Positions 37,501 through 45,862 of a stretch of DNA of 64,000 nucleotides are shown one piece after another. A program made the position numbers and the translations under genes. The DNA is from Sphingobacterium faecium (GTDB lineage Bacteria > Bacteroidota > Bacteroidia > Sphingobacteriales > Sphingobacteriaceae), in NCBI RefSeq assembly GCF_003054045.1, contig NZ_QBKH01000003.1, forward strand, positions 620,001 to 684,000. The letters run 5' to 3'. The notes beneath the pieces are model-generated. The model saw nothing but the letters and a program-made list of their open reading frames with translations, ran no database searches and was not told where the DNA came from. The first letter of the stretch is position 1. Each line of letters begins with the position of its first letter.

Positions 37501-37678
37501 CATACCCAAGTCATTGGCTAATCGGATCAAGACCAATAACATCCGTATTTTCCTTGTTGGAAGCAATTTGCTGACTTGGTCAAAATTTAAGCTTTGGGAT
37601 CCTGAACTTGCCAGCCCTAGAGGTGAAGACTATCCATTGCCTAAATCATTTACGTTAGGCATAAATGTTAATCTATAA
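34532..37678 (+). CDS. SusC/RagA-family TonB-linked outer-membrane transporter (PUL 2)
   Basis: ATG 34532 gives the signal peptide MKKFLIIAMLLLGFTYSVLAQ; the longer frame would use GTG 34520. The 1048-residue product has the carboxypeptidase-regulatory-like domain (VTGVVTDAQKQPLVGVSIFV) and the linker LDEVVITGTGAQKQ. A plug domain (LVLVDNIERNINDINIEDIE, VTAIYGSRGANGVILITTK) and a barrel ending LGINVNL follow. Interestingly LVDN replaces the more common IDG in the plug motif. It imports oligosaccharides released by the PUL 2 hydrolases, probably arabino- or galacto-oligosaccharides. susD follows after 11 bp. Confidence 0.95.
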   Translation: MKKFLIIAMLLLGFTYSVLAQEIVEVTGVVTDAQKQPLVGVSIFVTDSPGLGTVTDSNGRYKIKVERYKRLTFSYIGYIKQEVLIKDVFAINIALEKSEMSVLDEVVITGTGAQKQLTSTGAVSSVNVDNLKSNPTSSLSNALAGNVPGVMAMMQSGQPGKNISEFWIRGISTFGGGTGALVLVDNIERNINDINIEDIESFSVLKDAAVTAIYGSRGANGVILITTKRGKEGKININFKDETIYNTRTITPQFEDGVTYANLLNESRITRNQAPIYQPEELEILRLGLDPDLYPNVDWQDLLLKDGAMTYRANLNMSGGGPTARYFASGSYVDEGGMYKIDETLRNDYNTNANYKRWNYRLNTDFNITKTTVAKVGVAGSLDKRNSPGMGDDDFWGVLFGYSPIRTPVMYSNGYVPAIGTGNQTNPWVVATQTGFNENWTNSIQTNVSIEQNFDFITKGLRARGIVGFDTNNKSNISRRKWPEQWRAERARDENGNLIFTHVSNPSEMFQMSSAEGERREFLDLMFNYDRSFGHHNIGGVIRFTRDALVNTVNIGGDIKNGISRRNQALAGRVTYNWKNRYITDFNFGYTGSENFAIGQQYGFFPAVSAAWNVSEEPFIKENLDWVNMFKIRYSWGRVGNDQLRVNGNQERFPYLYTVEEIWRRNSDGSFALDGSGNRIPDGGYQWADYGFNRYYQGMKYAQVASPYVTWEMATKQNLGFDISLFKDKIIANLDFFDEERTGIYMERRFLPAIVGLESTPRANVGAVQSRGFDGRFEYKQTLGAFHITARSNITYSKNIILERDEENNVYGYQNERGFRVDQAKGLVALGLFKDYDDIRNSPTQTFGNYQPGDLKYKDINGDGVIDDGDRVPIGATRRPNLIYGVGASVSWKSIDLNVHFQGAGKSTFSTYGKTVHAFSEGEWGQVMKGVMGDNRWISADISGDPATENPNASYPRLSYGQNPNNFRESTYWLRNGQYLRLKTLDIGYSIPKSLANRIKTNNIRIFLVGSNLLTWSKFKLWDPELASPRGEDYPLPKSFTLGINVNL

Positions 37679-37689
37679 ATTGAAGAGAA

Positions 37690-39744
37690 ATGCAAAAGAA
37701 GATATATTCCATGCTATTATTTGTGCTATGTACAAGTTTTATTTCCTCCTGTAAAAAAAATTACCTCGAATCTGACCAATACTTTAAGGACCGGATTACG
37801 ATTGAAAAAGTCTTTAAAAGTAAAGTTTATACAGAAGAATGGCTAGCACATGTTTTTGAGGAATTAAAAGGGGAAAATGTTGATGTAGCCAGTAAAGGGC
37901 TTACTCCGCATAATTTTGCCGATGATATGTATTATGGTGATCGGGACCGGGATTTTGATCCTTCAAAGACCGAACTATCTTACAACATGTTCAAAATGGG
38001 GCTTTATACTGAAAATGATAAACAAAGCAGCTGGACCCAGTCTTATCGGGGCATTCGCAATGCTACGACCTTTATTCATAATGTGTATATGAATACCGAA
38101 ATGACCCCGGATGAGATCGAAGATTATCGAGGGCAAGCTCGTTTTGGTAGAGCTTATCTGTACTGGTTACTCTTGCGTAAATATGGTCCGATTCCATTAT
38201 TACCTGATGAAGGAATCGATTATACCAAAAGTTATGATGACATTGCTACAGCGCGTAATACCTACGAGGAATGTGCCACCTTTATTGCAGATGAACTATT
38301 ACTAGCTGCTAAAGAAATGGAAAAGCTGGGGATGAACCGGGGGCAAGATGGCTCTGCGCGTCCGAGTTGTGGGGCAGCTTTGGCTACGCGTGCCAAAGTC
38401 TTACTCTATGCTGCAAGTCCGCTAGCGAATGGAAACACATCCAGTTTTGCGGCAAGATTAATTGATGATGCTGGCAGAAAATTACTTTCACCCGACTACC
38501 AAGAAGAGAAATGGGCAAAGGCTGCTGCTGCGGCAAGAGATGTGATTGAACTAGGCGTATATAGACTATATTGGGTTCCAATACAAGAAACAGGTGATGA
38601 AGCGACTGTTGTGCCTCCTAAAGACAATAATTTTTCAGGAAAGAATTGGCCAGAAGGTTGGGCAAATATCGATCCTGCCAAGTCCTATGCACAAGTGTTT
38701 GACGGGACATTGCAAGCCTCAGGAAATCCGGAACTTATTTTTACAAGAGGTAACAATCAAGATGGTGAGAGTATCGCTGCTATGGTCATCCATCAGTTGC
38801 CTCGTTCTGCAACGGGATGGAATACGCATGGGCTTACTCAAAAGCTTGTCGACGCCTATTATATGAATGATGGGAAAGACGCTCCCGGTAAAGATAGCGA
38901 GATCGGACGCGGTAATGGATCAAACCGTTTAAGCGGTTATGTATCTGCTGACGATTATAAATTAGGGAAATATAAGCCCTTGAGAGAAGGTGTTTCTTTA
39001 CAGTATGCAAATAGAGAACCTCGTTTTTATGCTTCTGTTGCTTATAATGGTAGCTTCTGGACCTTACTCAATGAAACCTTGGAACGGAACCGCAATCAGC
39101 AAGTGTTTTATTATCGTGATGATAACAAAGGCAATGGCTTCAATTCTTCCAATGCGTATTGGCTACGTACAGGTTTTGGAGTGAAAAAATTTGTTCATCC
39201 TAGTGATACCTACGAAGGTGGAAGTGCAGCCCGTGTCATTTCAAAAGCAGAACCGGCCATTCGTTACGCAGATATTTTGTTGGGTTATGCTGAGGCGTTA
39301 AATGAACTCAGTGGTTCCTACAATATTCCATCATGGCGAGGTGCAACTTATGCGATCAGTCGGGATATTAACCAGATGCAGCGCGGTATTCATCCGGTTC
39401 GAATCCGCGGTGGTGTACCCGACTATCCCGCGCAGGTGTATAGTAGCAAAGTGGAGTTAAGAAAGACATTAAAGCGAGAACGTTTTATCGAACTGATGGG
39501 AGAGGGACAGCGTTACTATGACCTACGTCGTTGGATGGATGCACCTACAGAGGAGGCTTTGCCAGTTTATGGCTGTAACATTCTGATGAATGCTCAGGAG
39601 AGAGATCTCTTTCATAGACCAGTAGCTGTATGGACACTTAAAACAACCTTTGCTGATAAAATGTGGTTTTGGCCGATCAGTCATAGCGAACTTAAACGCA
39701 ATAAGCGATTGACACAAAACCCAGGGTGGACTTACAACGATTAA
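37690..39744 (+). CDS. SusD/RagB-family glycan-binding lipoprotein (PUL 2)
   Basis: The 684-residue product has a lipobox (TSFISSC). SusD features are the TPR helices (GQARFGRAYLYWLLLRKYGPIPLLPDEG) and the C-terminal signature IRYADILLGYAEALNELSGSY with LRKTLKRERFIELMGEGQRYYDLRRW. It forms the lid of the adjoining SusC. It belongs to the operon with the IPT/TIG lipoprotein and susC. A 187-bp gap with a stem-loop separates it from the last PUL gene. Confidence 0.94.
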   Translation: MQKKIYSMLLFVLCTSFISSCKKNYLESDQYFKDRITIEKVFKSKVYTEEWLAHVFEELKGENVDVASKGLTPHNFADDMYYGDRDRDFDPSKTELSYNMFKMGLYTENDKQSSWTQSYRGIRNATTFIHNVYMNTEMTPDEIEDYRGQARFGRAYLYWLLLRKYGPIPLLPDEGIDYTKSYDDIATARNTYEECATFIADELLLAAKEMEKLGMNRGQDGSARPSCGAALATRAKVLLYAASPLANGNTSSFAARLIDDAGRKLLSPDYQEEKWAKAAAAARDVIELGVYRLYWVPIQETGDEATVVPPKDNNFSGKNWPEGWANIDPAKSYAQVFDGTLQASGNPELIFTRGNNQDGESIAAMVIHQLPRSATGWNTHGLTQKLVDAYYMNDGKDAPGKDSEIGRGNGSNRLSGYVSADDYKLGKYKPLREGVSLQYANREPRFYASVAYNGSFWTLLNETLERNRNQQVFYYRDDNKGNGFNSSNAYWLRTGFGVKKFVHPSDTYEGGSAARVISKAEPAIRYADILLGYAEALNELSGSYNIPSWRGATYAISRDINQMQRGIHPVRIRGGVPDYPAQVYSSKVELRKTLKRERFIELMGEGQRYYDLRRWMDAPTEEALPVYGCNILMNAQERDLFHRPVAVWTLKTTFADKMWFWPISHSELKRNKRLTQNPGWTYND

Positions 39745-39764
39745 ATATAGGTGATTCAAAGTTG

Positions 39765-39815
39765 CGTGAGCTAATTGTTATAAAATAGTTATGAATGTGG
39801 TGAAATTAGCTTACG
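39765..39815 (+). other. Stem-loop between susD and the DUF4973-type gene
   Basis: CGTGAGCTAATT and AATTAGCTTACG form a 12-bp stem (one G-U pair) around a 27-nt loop. There is no T run after it, so it may protect the susD mRNA end or tune expression of the downstream gene rather than end transcription. Confidence 0.4.
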
Positions 39816-39931
39816 TATATTCTAAAATCGTAAATAATAACATACTCAAGTGAAATGTTTTTAAAAGGTAAGAGTTGCACTAAACTCCTATATACACTTT
39901 AGAACCTGCACTTATAAAAATAAATTGTCCA

Positions 39932-40915
39932 ATGAAAAAAATAGATATACAAGTATTGCTACTCTCCTTGCTGCTCGTATTTAGCGGTTGCAATGATGAA
40001 TGGAAAGATGAGCAATTTGAAAACCTGGTTTCATTTAAGGCTCCTTTGACAAGTGAAGGTGTTTCTAATATCTACGTTCGTTATAAAGGAGATCAGAAAA
40101 CGACTTTCATGTTACCCATGATCGTTAGCGGATCGACTATAAATGATAAAAATATAACCGTTCAAATTCGTGTCGATACCGATACATTGAAGGTGTTAAA
40201 TTATGAACGCTTTCAAAATAGAGCGGATTTTTATTACCGCGAGCTCACCAGTCAATACTTTTCCATGAATCCGTCAGTTAATATCAAATCTGGAGAAAGC
40301 ACGGCATTAATGCCAATCGATTTTACGCTCAAAAATATTGATATGGTCGATAAGTGGGTACTCCCTTTAACGATCTTAGACGATGCTTCCAATGGATACA
40401 AGGCTAATCCACGAAAACATTATCGAAAAGCACTATTGCGGATCTATCCTTTTAATAATTACTCAGGAACCTATAGTGGTACTGCCTTGAAAACAAATAT
40501 GGAGGGATATGAAAATGAAACTCCGATTGTTAAAAGTGAGATCCGGAGCTATGTGGTTGATGAAAATACGATTTTCTTTTATGCAGGAAATATAGATGAG
40601 GAACGACAAGATCGTGGTAAATATAAAATTTATGCAACTTTTAATGAAACTGGTGGGGTCAGCTTTCGTGCTGATAATCCCAATATCAATTTTAAAGTGA
40701 ATAAAGATGCTAGCTATACGATTTCAGAACAGAAGGATGCGGTACGCCCTTATCTGTTGCATCGCTACATCGCCATCAATAATATTGACTATCAATTTAC
40801 CGATTATACAATGGTTCCAAATGTTGATATTAAATATAAAGTAACGGGTTCATTGATTTTACAGCGCCGATTGAATACAGAGATTCCTGACGAAGATCAG
40901 TCAATCGAATGGTAA
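39932..40915 (+). CDS. DUF1735/DUF4973-type surface lipoprotein (PUL 2)
   Basis: The 327-residue product has a lipobox (LLVFSGC). The N-terminal half resembles DUF1735 (VSFKAPLTSEGVSNIYVRY, then a segment around VDTDTLKVLNYERF). The C-terminal half resembles DUF4973 (KHYRKALLRIYPFNNYSGTYSG). Proteins of this kind are found after susCD and are considered glycan-binding or surface modules. It closes PUL 2 and is followed by a terminator. The assignment is by pattern memory, so the domain names carry some uncertainty. Confidence 0.78.
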   Translation: MKKIDIQVLLLSLLLVFSGCNDEWKDEQFENLVSFKAPLTSEGVSNIYVRYKGDQKTTFMLPMIVSGSTINDKNITVQIRVDTDTLKVLNYERFQNRADFYYRELTSQYFSMNPSVNIKSGESTALMPIDFTLKNIDMVDKWVLPLTILDDASNGYKANPRKHYRKALLRIYPFNNYSGTYSGTALKTNMEGYENETPIVKSEIRSYVVDENTIFFYAGNIDEERQDRGKYKIYATFNETGGVSFRADNPNINFKVNKDASYTISEQKDAVRPYLLHRYIAINNIDYQFTDYTMVPNVDIKYKVTGSLILQRRLNTEIPDEDQSIEW

Positions 40916-40969
40916 AAAAAGACCAGAGGGGTCAAGAGAAAAAAGATTTTGGTGATTTAGTTTGTAGGG

Positions 40970-40999
40970 AATGCGGAGTGTAAAAGCTTCGCATTTTTT
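40970..40999 (+). terminator. Terminator at the end of PUL 2
   Basis: AATGCGGAG pairs with CTTCGCATT (one G-U pair) around an 8-nt loop and is followed by TTTTG. Confidence 0.7.
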
Positions 41000-41038
41000 G
41001 TTTCAGGTTCGTGATCAGTTCTGATAGGAGCCTATAGA

Positions 41039-41089
41039 TTTCACCAGGCTACCACTTGACTAGATCTGAATAGTAGTGGCCTGGTGAAA
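41039..41089. terminator. Possible second hairpin between convergent genes
   Basis: TTTCACCAGG pairs with CCTGGTGAAA; inner CCACT/AGTGG pairs extend it past a small bulge. It could terminate the minus-strand gene ending at 41159. T runs are weak on that strand. Confidence 0.45.
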
Positions 41090-41158
41090 ATGGAATGGAT
41101 TTTTTAATCAAAAACATGAAGTTTTCAAACATGTGCTTAAAACTTGCTCGATTATGCG

Positions 41159-42136
41159 CTATCGATTCAGGATCGGTTCGTTTGTCTGAGCTAAGCGCTG
41201 TGAACCATTATTGGCAGGACATGAAATATCATCTGTAGCATCATAGATTAATGTTTGACCTTCTTTTATTAATCCTTCAGGCACATAAATTTGAATACGT
41301 GTTATACTATACCCACTAGGGAAATACCGAATATAATAACCATCAGGATGTAATGTCCAAATTCCACTTGGCGTATCTGTCCGTAGGGGAGCCATGCCCG
41401 CCAAAATTGCATACTGCTCAAATTCTTCATAAGAATAATTGCCGGATGATACCAGGTTTCGGATGTTATTTTCCGCTTCAAAGACTGCGCGTAGTGATGC
41501 TGGTAATTGTTCTTTTGCAGCTTGCATGGCATCAAAAGGTAAAATACCCAATGCACCTCCTTCCAATTGTAATAATTGCTTTGGCGTGAGCAAGATTAAA
41601 GCTGTTTCTTTGACAGATCCTGCGTAGTCAATAAATTTAGTTCGTGCAATGATAGTCCATAAAAGCATTTGGATATCACTTTGTTCAACTTCAGGATGTT
41701 GTTCTGCACTTTTGAGTATAGCCACGACTACATCTCTTTTTTTACCTAATGTAGGAGCATACATGTAACCATCACCCGATGATGGGGCATGCGTACCAGC
41801 TTTCAGACAATAACTTTTATTGGTCATCTCATAATGACCTGCCTGTAGGATAAAACCATCTTTTCCATTACGTGATAATTCATGTAAAGGTTTATAGATC
41901 GCATCTTGTTCAAATTCTGGCATTTGTTCTCCCTTGCGGTCTACATCGTCAAAATTTGTCGTAATGGCTTCCGGTTCCTTTAATAGTTTATCCAAACCTA
42001 AAACTTGCGCTCCTTTACTAGTTGCTGCTTTACTTACTTTATTGAGTAAGCCACCAAATTGTGCTGAGACAGCATGTGTGCTGAGCATTAAACAACATGA
42101 AACTGATATTTTTAATACAGTTTTCAGAATTTTCAT
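41159..42136 (-). CDS. Secreted protein of unknown function
   Basis: The 325-residue product begins with a signal peptide (CCLMLSTHAVSAQ). I do not recognise a family. It has FGGLLNKVSKAATSKGAQVLGLDKLLKEP after cleavage, then a mixed alpha/beta body with YCLKAGTHAPSSGDGYMYAPTLG and a C-terminal IWTLHPDGYYIRYFPSGYSITRIQIYVPEG that looks beta-rich. The leader upstream of the ATG contains ATAAACCTAA, a 10-nt complement of the small RNA. It is a single-gene unit between PUL 2 and the channel gene. Confidence 0.75.
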   Translation of the reverse strand: MKILKTVLKISVSCCLMLSTHAVSAQFGGLLNKVSKAATSKGAQVLGLDKLLKEPEAITTNFDDVDRKGEQMPEFEQDAIYKPLHELSRNGKDGFILQAGHYEMTNKSYCLKAGTHAPSSGDGYMYAPTLGKKRDVVVAILKSAEQHPEVEQSDIQMLLWTIIARTKFIDYAGSVKETALILLTPKQLLQLEGGALGILPFDAMQAAKEQLPASLRAVFEAENNIRNLVSSGNYSYEEFEQYAILAGMAPLRTDTPSGIWTLHPDGYYIRYFPSGYSITRIQIYVPEGLIKEGQTLIYDATDDISCPANNGSQRLAQTNEPILNR

Positions 42137-42485
42137 AACGATTATATTTTAGTTAGGTTTATTTTTTAGTAAAGTATTCTTTAGGAATATGAAGATCGTA
42201 GCATTTTAAATAATAAAAAAGATTTCTACAAAGCGAAATCAATATCGCAATTAAAAGTTTTCAATACATATATCAATAATAATAGCTATAAATCTAGTTA
42301 TATTTTTTTATGAAATAAAAAAATCCTTCCAATAATTGCCTGTCATACTATCCATTATCAGCGTAGAAAAGGGAATAGAATACGAAGACTATTTTAATAA
42401 TCTGAAAAATATTTCTTAGTTTTATTTGGTTCGATTTCGAATCTTACATATCCATACTTAAGTCGTGTTATCTAAATACCCTCAC
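42137..42485. other. Divergent intergenic region
   Basis: This AT-rich spacer lies between the secreted hypothetical gene and the channel gene. Positions 42153-42162 hold TTAGGTTTAT, identical to part of the small RNA and so complementary to the leader of the minus-strand gene. No other feature was recognised. Confidence 0.4.
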
Positions 42486-43547
42486 ATGAAAAGAATATTG
42501 TCATCCTATTATTTTATTATTTTTTTAGGTTTCTTTTTTTTATCACTAATTAGTGAGGCAAGGGGGCAGGATAGCATTCCTACCAAACGAGATACGGTAA
42601 AGGCAGACTTTGTCTCTCGAATGGAAAGTTTTTTTCAAGAATCATCGAAAAAAAGTTTGATTGATTTGGAACAAGATCGAGCGACTATTAGACAAAATAA
42701 AGTATTTGAAGAAATCAAAATTCTCTCCAGACAGGCAGGTGCTTTTTTAAAAAAAGGATTTGATACTGTGGCATTAAAAGTTGAAATAGATCAGGTTACT
42801 AAATGGCATCAGCTCGCTCAAGATGGTGTTTTTGAAAATAAGGGTTCTTCACAAACTTCTAGAAACTTGAGCACTACTTACAATATTTTGAATGCACTCC
42901 AAGTCGAGGTAAAAGTGTATAAGAACAATTTAGATAATTATCAGTCCAAGCTGGTTAATTATCGATTACAGATTGACTCCCTATCCGATGATAAATCACT
43001 ATTTGTTTTATCACGAGACTCATCGGATTTAAGGCAATATTTAAACAGATTGATGATACTAGCAAAGGAAATATCGCCTGTTATCGATAAGTTGAGTCAA
43101 AATATTAATGGAATACAGATCATGCAAAATCGCGTTAATTTGGAACTTCTGAAGTTAGAAACAGATATGGATGAAATCCGATATTACCAACAACAGATTT
43201 CCAATAGAAATTTTGCTAAAGAGTTTGCCGCACTTTGGGAAGAAAGTAACTATGACCGCCCCTTACAGGAAGTCCTTTATTTTTCGATGGTTAAAACAAA
43301 ACTTCTGATCACATATTATATAAAGGCGCATTGGGGTAAAATGATTATTTTATTGATCACTATTGGAATTGTTGTATCCTACTTACTTGCTTTAAAGAGC
43401 GAAATAAAAAGAGAACTGATCAATGAATATGATAAAAGTCTACTTTTAAATGCTCCTGTTTTTTCAGGTATTGCTATAGCATTAGGGGTAGGACAATTTT
43501 TGTTTCTAGTCCACCATTTGTTTTTTCAACGATTATCTTGTTTATAA
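42486..43547 (+). CDS. Channel fragment 1: periplasmic domain and first membrane helices
   Basis: ATG 42486 (the longer frame needs GTG 42465) gives a signal peptide ending ISEARGQ. A helical, coiled-coil-rich periplasmic region of about 270 residues is followed by a membrane helix (MIILLITIGIVVSYLLAL). The frame then ends with the out-of-frame tail HHLFFQRLSCL. This N-terminal part is typical of large MscS/MscK-like channels. Confidence 0.6.
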   Translation: MKRILSSYYFIIFLGFFFLSLISEARGQDSIPTKRDTVKADFVSRMESFFQESSKKSLIDLEQDRATIRQNKVFEEIKILSRQAGAFLKKGFDTVALKVEIDQVTKWHQLAQDGVFENKGSSQTSRNLSTTYNILNALQVEVKVYKNNLDNYQSKLVNYRLQIDSLSDDKSLFVLSRDSSDLRQYLNRLMILAKEISPVIDKLSQNINGIQIMQNRVNLELLKLETDMDEIRYYQQQISNRNFAKEFAALWEESNYDRPLQEVLYFSMVKTKLLITYYIKAHWGKMIILLITIGIVVSYLLALKSEIKRELINEYDKSLLLNAPVFSGIAIALGVGQFLFLVHHLFFQRLSCL

Positions 43548-44182
43548 TAGGGGTATTGATTTCCTTTATTTTTAGAAAATATATCACAAAATATTGGCTG
43601 GGTATCTGGTTGACCATATTTACCTTGTATACATTAGCTGCTGTCGATAATCTTATTTTGCAGGCATCGCGTCCTGAAAGATGGGTGATGATTTTCCTAT
43701 CAACAGCAAGCGCTCTTGTTGGATTGTTTGCATTATTAAACAGAAATCAGCATCATAAACTTCAGGAGCAGTGGATTCTTTTTCCGATCTGCTTGATGAC
43801 TTTTATGGAAATTACATCGATCGGTCTCAACTTATTTGGTCGTCTCAATGTGGCTAAATTGTTGATGGTTAGTGGATTAATAAATGTTGTGGTAGCCATT
43901 GTTTTTCTATGGGTGATACGTTTGGTGAACGAAGGATTAACCTATGTTTCCATGATCTATACCAAACAAGAAAGGAGGTTTTTATATATTAATTACAATA
44001 GAGTAGGGAAGCGAGCTCCTGTATTTTTTTATATAACCTTGATCGCCGGATGGTTTATCTTGGTAGGGCGAAACTTTTACGAATTTAGATTGCTCGCGGA
44101 ACCACTTAACGAATTATTTTTCAACGAGCATCAATTAGGTACGTATACATTTTCGGTTTATAATATCCTCGTATTTTTTTAA
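43538..44182 (+). CDS. Channel fragment 2: middle membrane helices
   Basis: Opens only with a TTG at 43538, so independent translation is doubtful. It encodes about five hydrophobic helices (e.g. WLGIWLTIFTLYTLAAVDNLIL and VFFYITLIAGWFILVGR) and stops at TAA 44180-44182 inside the second T run. Confidence 0.5.
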   Translation: MFIIGVLISFIFRKYITKYWLGIWLTIFTLYTLAAVDNLILQASRPERWVMIFLSTASALVGLFALLNRNQHHKLQEQWILFPICLMTFMEITSIGLNLFGRLNVAKLLMVSGLINVVVAIVFLWVIRLVNEGLTYVSMIYTKQERRFLYINYNRVGKRAPVFFYITLIAGWFILVGRNFYEFRLLAEPLNELFFNEHQLGTYTFSVYNILVFF

Positions 44183-44184
44183 TT

Positions 44185-44934
44185 ATGTTTGGAGCGACTA
44201 TGCTTTCCAAAGTGGTTTCATTTTTTGCTTCTGATCCACAATGGCGCAATCATGATGAGAAGAAAGATACTAGCTTTCATATCGGGAGTTGGATTCTTCT
44301 TATTCGAATAAGCATTATCGTATTGGGACTGTTTCTGGCTTTTGCCGCAGTAGGTATACCTGTACAGCAAATTACGTTGATTATTGGCGCTTTAGGAGTC
44401 GGTATTGGGTTTGGACTGCAGACTTTAGTAAATAATCTGGTTAGTGGCTTAATTATAGCATTTGAAAAACCTGTTAACGTGGATGACATGATCGAAATCG
44501 GAGGCCAGTCGGGTAAGGTCAAGTCGATCGGGTTTAGAAGCAGTGTTATTTCGACGGCAGACGGTGCAGACCTCATCATGCCAAATGGTGACTTATTAAA
44601 TTCTCATGTGATCAACTGGACATTGGGAGGTATGAAGAAGCGTGTTCATTTACGGGTGGAAGTGCAATATGGAACAGATTTGGAACAGGTTAAGACGTTA
44701 TTATTAGATAGTATGGTTCTAGATGATCAGATCTTAAAAAACCCTGAGCCAGTCATACAGTTTGGAGAAGTTTCTGCCCAATTTGTTGCTTTAGAAATCT
44801 ATTTTTGGGTGAGAACAATAAAAGATTCGGGACAGGTAAAAAGTAATTTAATCGTTGTTATCAACAAAATTTTCCAAGAAAATGATATTCATTTGGCGGT
44901 TCCTACACAAGATATTTATTTGAAAAACCCTTAA
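44185..44934 (+). CDS. Channel fragment 3: MscS pore and beta domain
   Basis: The 249-residue frame starts at ATG 44185. It contains the hallmark MscS segment GALGVGIGFGLQTLVNNLVSG (pore-lining helix) followed by FEKPVNVDDMIEIGGQSGKV and MPNGDLLNSHVINWT (beta domain). The C-terminal alpha/beta part ends LAVPTQDIYL. It could be translated alone as a minimal channel, since it still has one helix before the pore. Confidence 0.65.
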   Translation: MFGATMLSKVVSFFASDPQWRNHDEKKDTSFHIGSWILLIRISIIVLGLFLAFAAVGIPVQQITLIIGALGVGIGFGLQTLVNNLVSGLIIAFEKPVNVDDMIEIGGQSGKVKSIGFRSSVISTADGADLIMPNGDLLNSHVINWTLGGMKKRVHLRVEVQYGTDLEQVKTLLLDSMVLDDQILKNPEPVIQFGEVSAQFVALEIYFWVRTIKDSGQVKSNLIVVINKIFQENDIHLAVPTQDIYLKNP

Positions 44935-44982
44935 TTATTTCGTATAAAAAATGGAATATGGGAATGAACTTCACTGTATATG

Positions 44983-45018
44983 AACAAGAGCTGCATAGAT
45001 TAAGATGCAGCTCTTGTT
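44983..45018. terminator. Bidirectional terminator
   Basis: A perfect 14-bp stem AACAAGAGCTGCAT / ATGCAGCTCTTGTT has an 8-nt loop. A T-rich run follows on the plus strand. It separates the channel gene from the convergent DUF1080 gene. Confidence 0.85.
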
Positions 45019-45036
45019 GTGTTATTATTTTTTTTC

Positions 45037-45780
45037 TTATAACGGTCTGATCCAGATGTTTCGAAAGTTAACTAAATCTCCATGATCCTGTAAAACAATC
45101 GGTCCAGGACCATGAACTAACGTTTTGGGCAAGCCGATATATTCTGTAGTACCTTCAATTTGTGTGTTGTATTGTACTACCACTCCGTTATGGAGCAATG
45201 TTACCATACCTTTCTTGATCAAAACACCATCTACATTAAAACGTGGAGCTGTATATACAATATCATAGGTATGCCATTCTCCAGCTGGCTTAACAGCAGT
45301 CACAAGAGGAGGCTGCTGCTTGTATACGGAGCCCGCCTGACCGTTTACATAAGTTGGATTATTGTTGTTGTCCAAAACCTGAACTTCATAATGACCTTGT
45401 AAAAATATACCACTATTTCCACGTCCTTGCCCTTCTCCTTTAATCACTTCGGGACTTTTCCATTCGACATGTAATTGAAAATCTTCAAAGTTCTGCTTGG
45501 TTTGAATATCACCTGTATGCGGTGTCGATATTAATACAGCATCTTTGACTTGCCAAGGCGCCTGTTGGCTTGTATTTTTAGAACTCACCCATTGATTCAG
45601 ATTAGAGCCATCGAAAAGAACAATAGCATCTGAAGGAGCTTTATTGGCAGCTGTGGTGACTGTCCGCAGAGTAGGCGTGTAAAATTCGGTATCTTCAGGT
45701 TTAAATTTGGTTTGAGCATAGGTTAACGTACTCATTAAACTCAAGCAAAAAAGACTGCTGATTTGAAATATTTTGTTCAT
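45037..45780 (-). CDS. DUF1080 (3-keto-disaccharide hydrolase-type) secreted protein
   Basis: From ATG 45780 the product has 247 residues with a signal peptide ending TLTYAQ; ATG 45825 would add 15 residues before it. The LamG-like DUF1080 fold is shown by IVLFDGSNLNQWV, FEDFQLHVEWKSP, RGNSGIFLQGHYEVQVLDN, the WHTYDIVYTAPRF segment, and IVLQDHGDLVNFRNIWIRPL at the end. Some members hydrolyse 3-keto-glycosides and others only bind glycans. It lies alone here and has no obvious partner dehydrogenase. Confidence 0.9.
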   Translation of the reverse strand: MNKIFQISSLFCLSLMSTLTYAQTKFKPEDTEFYTPTLRTVTTAANKAPSDAIVLFDGSNLNQWVSSKNTSQQAPWQVKDAVLISTPHTGDIQTKQNFEDFQLHVEWKSPEVIKGEGQGRGNSGIFLQGHYEVQVLDNNNNPTYVNGQAGSVYKQQPPLVTAVKPAGEWHTYDIVYTAPRFNVDGVLIKKGMVTLLHNGVVVQYNTQIEGTTEYIGLPKTLVHGPGPIVLQDHGDLVNFRNIWIRPL

Positions 45781-45862
45781 ACTGTAATAGATTGATTTTA
45801 CGTAAATATAAATATAAGTATTCATGGATATAAATTAAAAAAGTTCAATGAATGATCATACT

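Larger units (their letters stand above)
42486..44934 (+). pseudogene. MscS-family mechanosensitive channel gene broken by two -1 frameshifts
   Basis: Three successive frames join into one channel of roughly 810 residues if one base is restored at each of two places. The first break lies in 43494-43512, where adding a T to the T5 run at 43497-43501 gives a continuous segment ending FVSSPPFVFSTIILFIIG. The second lies in the T7 run at 44174-44180, where an extra T turns the stop TTT-TTT-TAA into FFLIMFGATML. The intact protein would have a signal peptide, a coiled periplasmic region, several helices and a C-terminal MscS domain. Either the gene is decaying or the assembly has homopolymer errors; phase variation is a third option. 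Confidence 0.8.
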
